Part shown: positions 50,754 through 61,277 of the stretch, piece by piece | Layout of the letters: each line of letters opens with the position of its first letter | Numbering within the stretch: the first letter of the stretch is position 1 | Assembly (NCBI GenBank): GCA_020627685.1 | Contig: JAHDGK010000016.1 | Span: forward strand, 1 to 64,000 | Length of the DNA: 64,000 nt | Direction: 5' to 3' | Origin: Granulosicoccus sp. | GTDB lineage: Bacteria > Pseudomonadota > Gammaproteobacteria > Granulosicoccales > Granulosicoccaceae | The notes under the pieces: model-generated | What the model was told of the DNA's origin: nothing | The model's input: the letters and a program-made list of their open reading frames with translations, nothing else | Databases searched by the model: none | Made by a program: the position numbers and the translations under genes

Positions 50754-52268
50754 TTATCCTGATACGTGTCTGCGTTGGCGCTGAGCAGCGGTGTGTTTTG
50801 GATTGGCAAGATTTAAAGCACTAGCGCCTTTAAATTTGGGCACGCCTTTCAAACGATTATGTTTAAAGTCTTCGAGTAAGGCTGTTTCAACAAGGTTGGC
50901 ATCCTGCAGTTGTACATCAAGCATATGTTCGTGCAGGAGTGTGAACAATTTTGAGAGTGCAATCTTATGAGTTTGTGCGGTTGTCTTGAATAACCAGTCG
51001 CTTAGTGCCATGAAATGTTCAAATGCATTCCCTGACAGCAACAGCGGAAGGGTTTTTGGAAAGCGTCCGGAATTCCCGATTAGGTCCCAGTAGCGTGCAA
51101 ATCTGACCATGCGCTGTACCGTTTCAAAGTCAGCATCCTTATGCGCCAATATGCGATATGGAGGAGTGGTTTGGTAACGCATATCGTATTCTTGGGTATG
51201 TCTGGCAATGGGAGTGCCTCGTAACCGTTTAAGAACTCCGACTTGAATTTCCTGCGGCCCTAGCGAATGCAGTAAATTAAAACCTTCCCCAAAGCTTTCT
51301 AATGTTTCACCTGGTAGGCCGAATATTAAGTCGGCGTGAATATGTGCCTGTGTGTGTTGTCTTAACCATTGAAGGTTTTCACAGGTCTTATCATGTTGTT
51401 GTTTACGACTAATTCTTTTTTGAACATCGGCGTTGAACGATTGAATACCAATTTCAAATTGCAAGGAATTTTCTGGGAAACGAGGCAGGAGTTCGAGCAA
51501 TACGTCAGGTAGCCTGTCCGGTATAAGTTCAAAGTGTAAAAAAAGCTCTTTATCCATTTGAGCTAAGAAAAATTCTAATATGCTTTTGCTCGTTGCCGCC
51601 TTTAAGTTAAATGTTCTATCAACAAACTTAAATTGTCTGGCGCCCCTGTCTATCAAATTCTGCATATGAGATAGGAATGCAGGTAAGTCGAAAGCAACGG
51701 CTGTTTTATCCAATGACGATAAACAAAATTCACATTTGAAAGGGCAGCCTCTGGAAGCCTCTACATAGATCACCCTGTGTGCAATATCGTTATCGCTGTA
51801 ATAGGGGTAAGGAGACTTGAGTTCGTTTATATCAACGGGCAGTGAAGACACTTGCTTGGCATTCTTCTCACCTTTTAATATGTCAGTACACAGTTCACCA
51901 AAGCGGATATCTGCAGCACCGGTTATGGTGTGGTCGGCAAGTTTGGCAATGGGTTGGTCATCGAGTTCGTAACTGACTTCAGGGCCGCCGATGACTATAG
52001 TAATATCTGGACGTATAACGTTGATAAGCCGAATGACATCGGTTGTCTGCGTGACATTCCAGATGTACACACCGAAGCCAATGATCTTGATGTCAGGCTT
52101 TAGCAGCAGCTCTACAATATCTTCGGGGCGTTGTTCTAAGGTGAATTCCACCAGAGCGGTCTGCGGTTGCAAGTCGCCCATGTTGGCGTATAGATAACGA
52201 AGTCCGAGAGAGGCATGAATATAGCGCGCATTGATTGTGCACAAGACAATGTCTTTCGTGGCGTTCAA
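50754..52268 (-). CDS. B12-binding-domain radical SAM protein (DUF4080-like)
   Basis: 'IIGFGVYIWNVTQTTDVIRLI', 'IVIGGPEVSYE', radical SAM 'EASRGCPFKCEFCLSS'. Confidence 0.9.
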   Translation of the reverse strand: MNATKDIVLCTINARYIHASLGLRYLYANMGDLQPQTALVEFTLEQRPEDIVELLLKPDIKIIGFGVYIWNVTQTTDVIRLINVIRPDITIVIGGPEVSYELDDQPIAKLADHTITGAADIRFGELCTDILKGEKNAKQVSSLPVDINELKSPYPYYSDNDIAHRVIYVEASRGCPFKCEFCLSSLDKTAVAFDLPAFLSHMQNLIDRGARQFKFVDRTFNLKAATSKSILEFFLAQMDKELFLHFELIPDRLPDVLLELLPRFPENSLQFEIGIQSFNADVQKRISRKQQHDKTCENLQWLRQHTQAHIHADLIFGLPGETLESFGEGFNLLHSLGPQEIQVGVLKRLRGTPIARHTQEYDMRYQTTPPYRILAHKDADFETVQRMVRFARYWDLIGNSGRFPKTLPLLLSGNAFEHFMALSDWLFKTTAQTHKIALSKLFTLLHEHMLDVQLQDANLVETALLEDFKHNRLKGVPKFKGASALNLANPKHTAAQRQRRHVSG

Positions 52269-52271
52269 AAA

Positions 52272-53873
52272 TTACTCTGCTGCTATATCGAATGCGGCTC
52301 GCATTAATTCACGAGTGTAGGGCTTTTTGGGATGATTGAGCACGGTGTACGCTGACCCGCTTTCCACAATCTTACCATCCCTCATAACGATAATCTCATC
52401 GCTTAAGGCCCTGACTACTTTTAAATCGTGACTGATAAACAGATAGGCCAACTGATGCTTCGTTTGTAAATGCTGAAGCAGTTCAACAATTTGGGCTTGT
52501 ACTGACATATCGAGTGCCGATGTCGGCTCGTCCAGTATCACAAGGGAGGGTTTGAGAACCAAGGCTCTGGCTATGGCGATACGTTGTCGTTGCCCACCGG
52601 AGAACTCATGTGGGAAACGGTTAAGCGCGCTATCGTCGAGGCCAACTTCTTTGAGCACCTGAGATACTTTCGCAGTGCGGCTTTCTGCCGAGAGTTCAGG
52701 GTGGTGAATCTTAAGCCCTTCCTCGACAATTTGAAGTATGGACAGTCTCGGGCTGAGGCTGCCGAACGGATCTTGAAAAACAATCTGGACCGACTTCCTA
52801 ATGATGCGAAGTTCTTTTTGGGTGTACTTGTGGATTTGTTTGCCGTCGAAAGTAATTTCACCATCACTTTGAATGAGCCGCAGAAGCGCTAAACCCAAAG
52901 TGGTTTTGCCGGAGCCAGATTCTCCAACTACCCCCATGGTTCTACCGGCTTTTAGCGTAAGGCTAATATCGTCGCAGGCATGCACGTGGCTTTTAACGCG
53001 GCCAAATAAACCGCCTTTGATCGGAAAACGTACCTGTATGTTGTTGGCTTGCAATACGACAGCCTGCTTGCCAGTGTCGCGCATGGGAAGAGAGGCGGGC
53101 TCGGAGGCGAGTAAGTGCTGCGTATAGCTATGCTGAGGGTTTTCAAAAATCTGAGTGGTATCGCCGGACTCCACAATCTCACCATGGGTCATGACATGAA
53201 TGTGGTCAGCCATCTTTCTCACAATGCCCAAGTCATGGGTTATGAGTAAAAGTGCCATACCTAGTTTTTCTTGAAGCTCGCTTAAAAGCTCCAGTATTTG
53301 TGCCTGAATAGTCACGTCTAGCGCGGTGGTTGGCTCATCGGCAATTAGCAGGTCCGGCTCGTTGGCCAATGCCATTGCAATCATGACGCGTTGACGCTGT
53401 CCACCGGAGAGCTCATGCGGGTAGGCCGTAAGGCGTGATTGCGCATTACGGATGCCGACAAGTTCTAACAACTCCAGTACTCGCGCACGTGATGCCGGGC
53501 CATCAAGGCCTTTATGTAATTTTAGCGACTCGCTTATTTGTCTGTCGATGGTGTGTAGCGGGTTAAGCGATGTCATGGGTTCTTGGAAAATCATGCTGAT
53601 TTGATTACCACGAACCGATTGCATAACCGTTGGACCTGCGCCCACTAATTCCTGCCCTTCATACAAAATGCTGCCGCTGGGATGGTTGGCAAACGGGTAG
53701 GGGAGTAGCTGCATGACCGACAAGGCTGTTACAGATTTTCCCGATCCGCTCTCACCGACCAAGGCAACTGTTTGCCCTTTGTTTATCGTCACGTTGACAT
53801 CTTTAACCGCTGGCGCAGTGTTCTCACCAAAGGCGATGCTTAAGTTACTGATGCTGAGTAATGGTTTACTCAT
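52272..53873 (-). CDS. yejF: Microcin C/peptide ABC transporter ATP-binding protein YejF-like
   Basis: Two Walker A (GESGSGKS, GESGSGKT), two signatures (LSGGQRQRV, FSGGQRQRI); in yejABEF order. Start trimmed from 53891. Confidence 0.92.
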   Translation of the reverse strand: MSKPLLSISNLSIAFGENTAPAVKDVNVTINKGQTVALVGESGSGKSVTALSVMQLLPYPFANHPSGSILYEGQELVGAGPTVMQSVRGNQISMIFQEPMTSLNPLHTIDRQISESLKLHKGLDGPASRARVLELLELVGIRNAQSRLTAYPHELSGGQRQRVMIAMALANEPDLLIADEPTTALDVTIQAQILELLSELQEKLGMALLLITHDLGIVRKMADHIHVMTHGEIVESGDTTQIFENPQHSYTQHLLASEPASLPMRDTGKQAVVLQANNIQVRFPIKGGLFGRVKSHVHACDDISLTLKAGRTMGVVGESGSGKTTLGLALLRLIQSDGEITFDGKQIHKYTQKELRIIRKSVQIVFQDPFGSLSPRLSILQIVEEGLKIHHPELSAESRTAKVSQVLKEVGLDDSALNRFPHEFSGGQRQRIAIARALVLKPSLVILDEPTSALDMSVQAQIVELLQHLQTKHQLAYLFISHDLKVVRALSDEIIVMRDGKIVESGSAYTVLNHPKKPYTRELMRAAFDIAAE

Positions 53874-54909
53874 CGGACGGTTGTCCTGCAAACGTTTTTC
53901 TTGGGTCTAGCGCATCGCGTACCGCTTCACCTACAAATACGAGTAGGCTCAGCATAAAGGCTAGAACCAGAAACGCAGAAAGTCCCAGCCAGGGAGCGTG
54001 AAGATTGTCACGACCTTGCTTCAGCATTTCCCCTAGAGAAGCAGATCCTGGAGGTAATCCCAGCCCGAGGAAATCAAGCCCTGTTAGAGTGGTTACGGAA
54101 CCACTTAAAATAAAGGGTAGGAACGTAACTGTCGCGACCATTGCATTTGGCAGAGTATGTCGGATCATGATAGTTGTGTCACCGACGCCTAACGCTTTCG
54201 CCGCACGGATGTACTCAAAATTACGCGCCCTTAAAAACTCGGCGCGGACAACCCCGACTAACGATGTCCAACTGAATAGTGTCATCAAAACCAATAGGGA
54301 AATAAATCCTGGTTGGATAACACTGGCCATGATGATGAGCAGGTAGAGTACGGGAAGGCCTTGCCATATTTCGATAAAACGTTGTGCCAACAAATCTAAC
54401 AGTCCACCAAAGTAGCCTTGTACAGCGCCTGCGGCCACACCGATGATTGTACTGAACAGGGTGAGTAACAAACCAAAGCTGACCGATACACGGAAACCGT
54501 AGAGCAGTCGTGCGAAGACATCTCGCCCTTGATCATCGGTACCTAGCCAATGTCGGCTTGACGGTGCACTAGGCGGACTGCTTTGCAGATCAAAATCAAT
54601 CGTGTCATGGCTAAACGGCACCAGCGGCCAGTATATTTTTCCTTTCTCTTCAATGAGATCTGTCAGGTAGGGATCCGTGTAGTCGGAATCGAAGCCGGGA
54701 TCTCCACCGAAGGTGGATTCCGGGTACGAGGTCAGTACAGGGAAATACCAGTCGTTATCGTATTTAATGGCTAGCGGATTGTCGTTAGCAATGAATTCGG
54801 AGAATAAGGAAAGTATGAATATAACGCTGAAAATCCAAAACGCCCAGAAGCCTCTCCGGTTACGTTTAAAGCTCGCCAGTCTTCTTTGATTTATCTGACT
54901 TAGAGGCAC
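53866..54909 (-). CDS. yejE: ABC transporter permease YejE-like
   Basis: 'SRHWLGTDDQGRDVFARLLYGFRVSVSFGL', 'DFLGLGLPPGSASLGEMLKQGRDNLHAPWLG'. Confidence 0.94.
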   Translation of the reverse strand: MPLSQINQRRLASFKRNRRGFWAFWIFSVIFILSLFSEFIANDNPLAIKYDNDWYFPVLTSYPESTFGGDPGFDSDYTDPYLTDLIEEKGKIYWPLVPFSHDTIDFDLQSSPPSAPSSRHWLGTDDQGRDVFARLLYGFRVSVSFGLLLTLFSTIIGVAAGAVQGYFGGLLDLLAQRFIEIWQGLPVLYLLIIMASVIQPGFISLLVLMTLFSWTSLVGVVRAEFLRARNFEYIRAAKALGVGDTTIMIRHTLPNAMVATVTFLPFILSGSVTTLTGLDFLGLGLPPGSASLGEMLKQGRDNLHAPWLGLSAFLVLAFMLSLLVFVGEAVRDALDPRKTFAGQPSDE

Positions 54910-54951
54910 TGTTGAGCCTCCTTTAACGAGGGTGTGAAAGAAAGAATCACG

Positions 54952-56061
54952 CTAAAAATTCCGACTTTCAAAATCAATTCTCGGATCAATCAAGTGGTAC
55001 ATAACATCACCGACCAACTGTAAAACTAGACCGAGCAGTGTGAAGAAATACAGCGTGGCAAAGACCACCGGGTAGTCTCGGTTAATGGTTGCTTCCCAAC
55101 CTAGTAATCCAAGCCCATCGAGTGAAAATATGACTTCTATAAGAATGGAGCCGGTAAACAGGATAGACACGAATGCACTCGGAAACCCTGCTATGACAAT
55201 AAGCATGGCATTGCGAAATACGTGCTTGTACAAAACCTGATTCTCGTTTAAGCCTTTTGCTCGCGCGGTCTGAACGTACTGCATACCAATTTGATCAAGA
55301 AAGGAATTTTTAGTTAGCATGGTTAAGCTTGCAAATCCGCTAATAACCATGGCCGTGACCGGCAGCGTGATGTGCCAGAAATAGTCTGCGATTCTGGCTG
55401 GCCAATCCAGCTGATCCCAGTTTGGAGAGGTCAGACCTCTTAGCGGAAAGAAATCGAAATAGCGTCCACCGGCAAACAAAATAATAAGCAGTATGGCAAA
55501 TAGAAAACCCGGAATCGCGTATCCGACAACTATCGCGCCGCTACTCCACACATCAAATGATGAGCCGTCTTTGACGGCCTTTTTAATGCCTAGGGGAATG
55601 GATATTAAGTAGACGAATAAGGTGGTCCATAAGCCCAGACTTATCGATACCGGCATCTTGTCCAGTACAAGATTGATAACGGTTTCGTCGCGAAAGTAGC
55701 TACTGCCGAAGTCAAATCGGGCGTAGTCCCAAAGCATGGTAAAAAATCGTTCATGTACTGGCTTGTCAAAGCCGAACTGTTTTTCGATCTCTTCGATAAT
55801 GGCAGGGTCTAGTCCCTGCGCTCCCCTGTACTTAGAGTCGGAGCCGGATTGTAAGCTGCCGGTGTCTTGCCCGGAGTCGGCTAAGTCACCGGCCTGACCG
55901 GAAAACGCAGCCGTTGAATCAGCTGCGTTACCACGCATTTCAGCTAAGACTTTTTCTACCGGTCCGCCTGGCGCAAACTGGATGACGGTAAAGTTGATGA
56001 TCATGATTCCCAGTAGCGTCGGGATGATCAGCAACAGGCGTCTTAATATATAAGCCAGCAT
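54952..56061 (-). CDS. yejB: ABC transporter permease YejB-like
   Basis: '[36 protein letters not shown]', '[30 protein letters not shown]'. Confidence 0.94.
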   Translation of the reverse strand: MLAYILRRLLLIIPTLLGIMIINFTVIQFAPGGPVEKVLAEMRGNAADSTAAFSGQAGDLADSGQDTGSLQSGSDSKYRGAQGLDPAIIEEIEKQFGFDKPVHERFFTMLWDYARFDFGSSYFRDETVINLVLDKMPVSISLGLWTTLFVYLISIPLGIKKAVKDGSSFDVWSSGAIVVGYAIPGFLFAILLIILFAGGRYFDFFPLRGLTSPNWDQLDWPARIADYFWHITLPVTAMVISGFASLTMLTKNSFLDQIGMQYVQTARAKGLNENQVLYKHVFRNAMLIVIAGFPSAFVSILFTGSILIEVIFSLDGLGLLGWEATINRDYPVVFATLYFFTLLGLVLQLVGDVMYHLIDPRIDFESRNF

Positions 56062-56100
56062 TAGCGAGGAATGGACAGACTTGCTTGTTTAAAGATCGTG

Positions 56101-57963
56101 TTAACGAGTCAAGTCCAGTTTGCTATCCAGCTCTTGGTCTACCCACCAACCGGTTGGAAAACCTGAGCCGATATACTTGGGCAACACATCTGGTTTTCCA
56201 AAACGATTCCAATGGGCAAAGCGATGAGTGCCATTGTAAAACTGAGGCACGACATAGTAGTTCCAGAGTAGCACTCTATCTAATGCACGGTTAATAACCT
56301 GCAGCTGTTCCAATGATTCAGCTGAAATTATTTTTTCGATGAGTTCATCCACTATCGGGTTTACGATGCCCGCCATATTCGCGGTGCCACGTTCTGCGGC
56401 CGCCGCGGAACCATAGTAAGAACGTAGTTCCGGTCCTGGAGGAGGAAAAAAGTTAAGGCGCGCTGAAATCATATCGAAATCGAAGTCGTCGACTCGCACC
56501 TGGTATTGAGCACTATCCACAACTCGCACCGTATTGTCGATACCCGCCTTTTTAAGATTCTGAAGAAACGGTGCGGCTACGCGTTGGCCATCCGGTTGTA
56601 CAAGCAATAGCTCCAAGCCCATTTGCTTACCGTCTTTCATGAGTTTGCCGCCTTCCAAATTCCAGCCTGCAGCGTTGAACAGTTTAATGGCTTCACGCAA
56701 TTGTTTTCGATTGCGTCCACTGCCATCACTGACGGGGAGTTTAAATTCTTCTGTGAATACTTCGGGTGGTAGTTGATCCCTGTACGGTTCCAGTACGGCA
56801 ATTTCTTCTGCAGATGGAACGCCTGATGCGCCGTATTCTGAGTTGGGGAAGTAGCTGTTAATGCGATCGTATTGATTGTATAAAATAGTGCGTTTGATAG
56901 TTTCAAAGTCGTAAAGCAGGTTGATACCCTTACGCACATTTAAATCGTCGAAGGGAGGTCTGCGTAGGTTCAGGAAGAACGCCTGGATAGCTTGCGGGGT
57001 ATTGTCCGGTGGCGTAATCAGTAAAACCTCGCCATTGTCTACTTCTTCCATTTCATACCCGGTGGCCCATCGCTTTGAACTGTTCTCAGCGCGAAAGTCT
57101 ATATCTCCCGCCTTAAAGGCTTCGTGCATGACTTCTAAATCGCGGTAATAGTCAAACCGGATAGTCTCAATGGTATTCAAGCCTTTGTTTACGGCGAGAT
57201 CCTCACCCCAGTAATTTTCGACACGCTGGTAGGTGATAGATCGACCGGCATCTATATTTGAAATGGCGTATGCACCGCTAGCGGGTTGCGGTGTTAAAAA
57301 AGTCTTGCTGATGTCTTTGTCTTTCCAGTACTCAACTGATAGCGGTGATAAACCGGCGACTTTCATTAGCGGTTTCATTGTGTCAGTGGTTGAAAAAGTA
57401 AATTTGATGCGATGGGTGTCCAGTACTTCGGCACCCGCTACTTCATCATAGAAAGACTTAAGAAACGGCCGTCCATGTTCGCGAATGGTTTTAAAAGAAA
57501 ATTCGATATCCGCGGCCGTGATAGGCGTGCCATTATCAAAGCGCGCCTCGGGGCGCATGTTGAAAATGATCCAGGACTTATCGTCAGGGTATTCCACAGA
57601 TTCTGCGAGCAACCCATAGCCGGAAGACAGCTCGTCGGCTGACCCGATCATAAGGGAGTCGCCCACGGCGCCGATGCTGCGCGGAAAGCTGCCTTTTAGA
57701 ATGTACGTGTTGAGGCTATCAAAACTACCGAATGCGCCTAATACAATCGAGCCACCTACGGGTGCGTCAGGGTTGACGTACGGCCAGTGAGTCATAGACT
57801 CGTCGTAAAGGGGTTCTCCAAACTCTGCAATGCTCCAGGTCTTGGTGACGTCGGCGCTGGCCGGGCTGTTTACGAAAACAGCGGCTAAACAGCCTGCAGC
57901 CAGTCCTATGGTCTTAACCCACGTTGTCATACGATTTGAGTTGCGAAGTATTCTATTTCTCAT
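56101..57963 (-). CDS. yejA: Extracellular substrate-binding protein YejA-like
   Basis: Signal peptide; 'FGSFDSLNTYILKGSFPRSIG', 'AQYQVRVDDFDFDMISARL'; synteny with yejBEF. Confidence 0.93.
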   Translation of the reverse strand: MRNRILRNSNRMTTWVKTIGLAAGCLAAVFVNSPASADVTKTWSIAEFGEPLYDESMTHWPYVNPDAPVGGSIVLGAFGSFDSLNTYILKGSFPRSIGAVGDSLMIGSADELSSGYGLLAESVEYPDDKSWIIFNMRPEARFDNGTPITAADIEFSFKTIREHGRPFLKSFYDEVAGAEVLDTHRIKFTFSTTDTMKPLMKVAGLSPLSVEYWKDKDISKTFLTPQPASGAYAISNIDAGRSITYQRVENYWGEDLAVNKGLNTIETIRFDYYRDLEVMHEAFKAGDIDFRAENSSKRWATGYEMEEVDNGEVLLITPPDNTPQAIQAFFLNLRRPPFDDLNVRKGINLLYDFETIKRTILYNQYDRINSYFPNSEYGASGVPSAEEIAVLEPYRDQLPPEVFTEEFKLPVSDGSGRNRKQLREAIKLFNAAGWNLEGGKLMKDGKQMGLELLLVQPDGQRVAAPFLQNLKKAGIDNTVRVVDSAQYQVRVDDFDFDMISARLNFFPPPGPELRSYYGSAAAAERGTANMAGIVNPIVDELIEKIISAESLEQLQVINRALDRVLLWNYYVVPQFYNGTHRFAHWNRFGKPDVLPKYIGSGFPTGWWVDQELDSKLDLTR

Positions 57964-58302
57964 CTAAACACTCATCTTTACCAGCCCGATTGCGGAGCGC
58001 TCACCGGGTGTTGTTGCTACCGGAAGTTTAGCAGTCTGTTTCCCAAGTCTCCCTGAGTGAGCACTAAGTTACATGCCACTGCCGTGCCATTGTCCTGTCG
58101 AGGGGGCAAAAGGCACAAACTTGACGCAGACCACCCTATATTAGGTACGATCCACAGCACAGAAACGGGTTCCTTTTGGAACCTTTATGTAATGTTGAGG
58201 ACATAAAAGCGCATTAGGGCTTTGTTTAAGAATATTTCTCTGATGCCTAATTACGGGTCGGCAGTCGACCGTATTACCACTACACGGAGCACCACATTTC
58301 GC

Positions 58303-59520
58303 ATGACTAACTGTCGAAACATACTTTTATCCTGGGCGGGCGCTGTTGCCTTGCTTTCAAGTGTACAAGCTGGCGCCGTCGAGCCTGACTCTCCGTGGAG
58401 TGAGGTTGTTGCCGAGGCCAAAGGGCAAAGTGTGTACTTTAATGCCTGGGGTGGCAGCGAACGAATTAACAGCTATTTAGCTTGGGTGGGTAAACGGCTT
58501 AGCGAAGACTATGGCGTCACTCTCGAACACGTAAAGGTCGGCGATATCGCTGAAATCGTAGGTCAGCTTGAAGCAGCGAAGCTCGTTGGCCGTGATGAGA
58601 AAGGCAATGTCGATCTAATGTGGGTCAATGGTGAAAACTTTGCAGCCATGAAGCGCCAGGCGCTTACCTGGGGTGCCTTTGCTACAGAGCTACCCAACAG
58701 CCAGTTTGTTCAGGATTCACCGTCTATCAAAGCGGACTTTTCGGTGCCTGTCGACGGGTTGGAATCTCCATGGGGAGGAGCGCAGCTTGTTTTTATTCAC
58801 GACACTGCCACAGTGGCTGAACCCCCGCGATCAGCCCAGGCGCTGATGGAATTCGTTAAGGGTGATGGTCGGTTTACCTATCCTGCACCACCTGCATTTC
58901 ATGGTACAACTTTCGTAAAGCAACTCCTGATAGAGCTGGGAGCAGGTTCAGACGCAACGGCACAAGCGCTGGCTAACGATGTTTCGACAAGCGATTTTGA
59001 ATCGGTCACTGCGCCGCTCTGGGAATACCTAGATGAATTTCACCCGTTGTTAAGGGGTGCTGGTAAGTCCTGGCCCACTAGCGGTGAGATGACTCGACAG
59101 CTGCTTGATGATGGCGAGATTGATATTGCGCTGTCGTTTAACCCTAATGAGGCAACAGCGGCAGTTAAGGGCGGGCAGTTGCCCGACTCTGTTCGTACCT
59201 ATGTGTTTGATAACGGCACGATCGGTAACACCCACTTCGTAACTATCCCTTGGAATGCCAATGCAAAAGCTGCGGCAATGGTGACAGCAAATTTTCTGAT
59301 ATCTGCTGAAGCTCAGGCTCGTAAAGCAGATCCTGAATTCTGGGGAGAGCCCACTGTGTTGGATGTATCGACCTTAGAAGCTGATGATCGTGCCTTGTTC
59401 GAAGGTATTGACTTGGGAGTTTGGGCATTGCCCATTGGCGCAGGTTCGGTCTTGGCAGAGCCGCATGCCTCCTGGGCAAATGCGTTGGAACAAGCGTGGC
59501 TCGAACGCTACGGTCAGTAG
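58303..59520 (+). CDS. ynjB: ABC transporter substrate-binding protein YnjB-like
   Basis: Signal peptide MTNCRNILLSWAGAVALLSSVQAGA; 'VYFNAWGGSERINSYLAWVGKRL'; synteny with ynjC/ynjD. Start trimmed from 58222. Confidence 0.9.
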   Translation: MTNCRNILLSWAGAVALLSSVQAGAVEPDSPWSEVVAEAKGQSVYFNAWGGSERINSYLAWVGKRLSEDYGVTLEHVKVGDIAEIVGQLEAAKLVGRDEKGNVDLMWVNGENFAAMKRQALTWGAFATELPNSQFVQDSPSIKADFSVPVDGLESPWGGAQLVFIHDTATVAEPPRSAQALMEFVKGDGRFTYPAPPAFHGTTFVKQLLIELGAGSDATAQALANDVSTSDFESVTAPLWEYLDEFHPLLRGAGKSWPTSGEMTRQLLDDGEIDIALSFNPNEATAAVKGGQLPDSVRTYVFDNGTIGNTHFVTIPWNANAKAAAMVTANFLISAEAQARKADPEFWGEPTVLDVSTLEADDRALFEGIDLGVWALPIGAGSVLAEPHASWANALEQAWLERYGQ

Positions 59521-59592
59521 TTAACTAATGCGCCTGTTTCGGATGCTGGCACGAGCTTTCTCCCCACCATCCGGCAGGCACTCGAGTTCGGT

Positions 59593-61275
59593 ATGAGGCC
59601 GTATCTGTTTGGGCTCGCGGCCCTAGTCGCTACCTTATTTCTTTTGCCCATCGTATTAGGCGCTGCAGGTACAGTGATGCCGGCGTTTGGATGGGTTGAC
59701 AGTCTGGCTACAGAGGGTGGCTTTGAGGCCGTCGTTGCTGATCCGCGATTTTTCTCCGCAACCTATTTAAGTTTGTTTACCGGCATAGCGGCAACCGTTT
59801 TAGTTCTCCTTGTCACCTTAATGACATTGGTCTGTGTGCACGACACGCGTTTGTGGCGTTTTCTAAGCGCCTCATTGCCACCGATACTGGCAGTGCCTCA
59901 TGCAGCCATAGCGGTCGGCCTGCTCTTTCTCATTGCTCCGAGTGGTGCGCTTGTCCGATTTGTATCGCCAACGTTATCGGGTCTGACAAGACCTCCAACA
60001 GATTGGGTTGTTCCCGATGCGGGCGGTTGGTCCTTGATTATCGGTTTAGTGATCAAAGAGACGCCTTTTCTGTTGTTGGCAGCCGCTGCACAACTGTCTG
60101 CATTGAATGTCGGAGCTTCACTACGGATTGGTCGAACCTTGGGTTATTCCCCGGCGCGCTGCTGGAGTCGTCTGATCTTGCCACGCTTGTATCCCAGAAT
60201 TCGATTAACGCTTCTTATTATTCTGGCGTTTAACTTGACCGTTGTTGATATGGCCTTATTACTGGGCCCGGGCAGCCCTCCTACGTTATCGGTGCTGTTG
60301 ATGAGTTTGGTCAACGATCCTGACTCGCGAGGTGCGGCATCTGCTGGTGCGTTGCTGCTAGCAGCATTGGTTGCCTGTTGTTTTTTCCTGATGTGGTGTC
60401 TTGAGCATATTGTTGGAAAAATTGCAGCTGCGCGACGCCAAAGTGGAGCACGAGGACGTGGTTTTGGACTTTTTCGATTTATTGGCAAAGGTGTCGTTGT
60501 CAGTTTGCTGTTCGCCTGCATCGGCTCTCTGGTCTTACTGTTGATGTGGAGTTTCACCCGTCGTTGGCGATTTCCGGATGCAATCCCTAGTGAGTGGACG
60601 TTAAACAACTGGACAACTCGCGGTGACATGTTGTTGCAACCGGCTTGGACGACTTTGACGATTGCAGTCACTGTCATGCTTGTCTCGTTGCTCAGCGCTA
60701 TAGTCTGGTTAGAGCTTGAGCGATATCGTATCGCCCCGAAAATGGATAGCGTCTGGTTTCTACCCTTGCTTATTCCGCAGGTGAGTCTGCTGTTTGGATG
60801 GCAGGCGGTGGCGCTTTGGTGGGGCATAGACGGGCAATGGGGAACGGTCGTGTACACCCATTGGCTATATACCGTGCCTTATGTGGTGCTTATCTTGGCC
60901 GTGGCATGGCGTGAGCTGGATCCGGCATGGGGACATGCTGCGCATTCTCTGGGCGCCGGCTATTGGAAGGTGCTTTGGAAAATCCGCCTGCCTATGCTTC
61001 GGCGACCGCTTTGCCAAGCCGCTGCCGTAGCTATAGCTGTGAGTGTTGCGCAGTACTTGCCGACGCTCTTACTGGGTGCCGGGCGTCACCAAACCTTATC
61101 AACAGAACTGGTCACAAGTTTTGGTGGTGTGGACCGTCGAGTTATAGCAGCGCTTGCTGTACTTCAGAGCTTGTTGCCGCTTCTGGCATTTGTGTTGGCA
61201 TTAATTTACCCTCGTTGGCGGCAAACGCGATTGCAGAGAGGCAATTCCACTAACCCGTCAGGAACGATTGCTTAA
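59593..61275 (+). CDS. ynjC: ABC transporter permease YnjC-like (tandem permease domains)
   Basis: 560 aa with two permease halves; 'SLRIGRTLGYSPARCWSRLILPRLYPRIRLTL' and 'AAHSLGAGYWKVLWKIRLPMLRRPL' EAA loops. Confidence 0.9.
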   Translation: MRPYLFGLAALVATLFLLPIVLGAAGTVMPAFGWVDSLATEGGFEAVVADPRFFSATYLSLFTGIAATVLVLLVTLMTLVCVHDTRLWRFLSASLPPILAVPHAAIAVGLLFLIAPSGALVRFVSPTLSGLTRPPTDWVVPDAGGWSLIIGLVIKETPFLLLAAAAQLSALNVGASLRIGRTLGYSPARCWSRLILPRLYPRIRLTLLIILAFNLTVVDMALLLGPGSPPTLSVLLMSLVNDPDSRGAASAGALLLAALVACCFFLMWCLEHIVGKIAAARRQSGARGRGFGLFRFIGKGVVVSLLFACIGSLVLLLMWSFTRRWRFPDAIPSEWTLNNWTTRGDMLLQPAWTTLTIAVTVMLVSLLSAIVWLELERYRIAPKMDSVWFLPLLIPQVSLLFGWQAVALWWGIDGQWGTVVYTHWLYTVPYVVLILAVAWRELDPAWGHAAHSLGAGYWKVLWKIRLPMLRRPLCQAAAVAIAVSVAQYLPTLLLGAGRHQTLSTELVTSFGGVDRRVIAALAVLQSLLPLLAFVLALIYPRWRQTRLQRGNSTNPSGTIA

Positions 61276-61277
61276 GT

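Noticed and set aside
60144-60857. 237-aa minus-strand ORF inside ynjC
   Set aside because: Long but antisense to a convincing permease; composition is typical of shadow ORFs.
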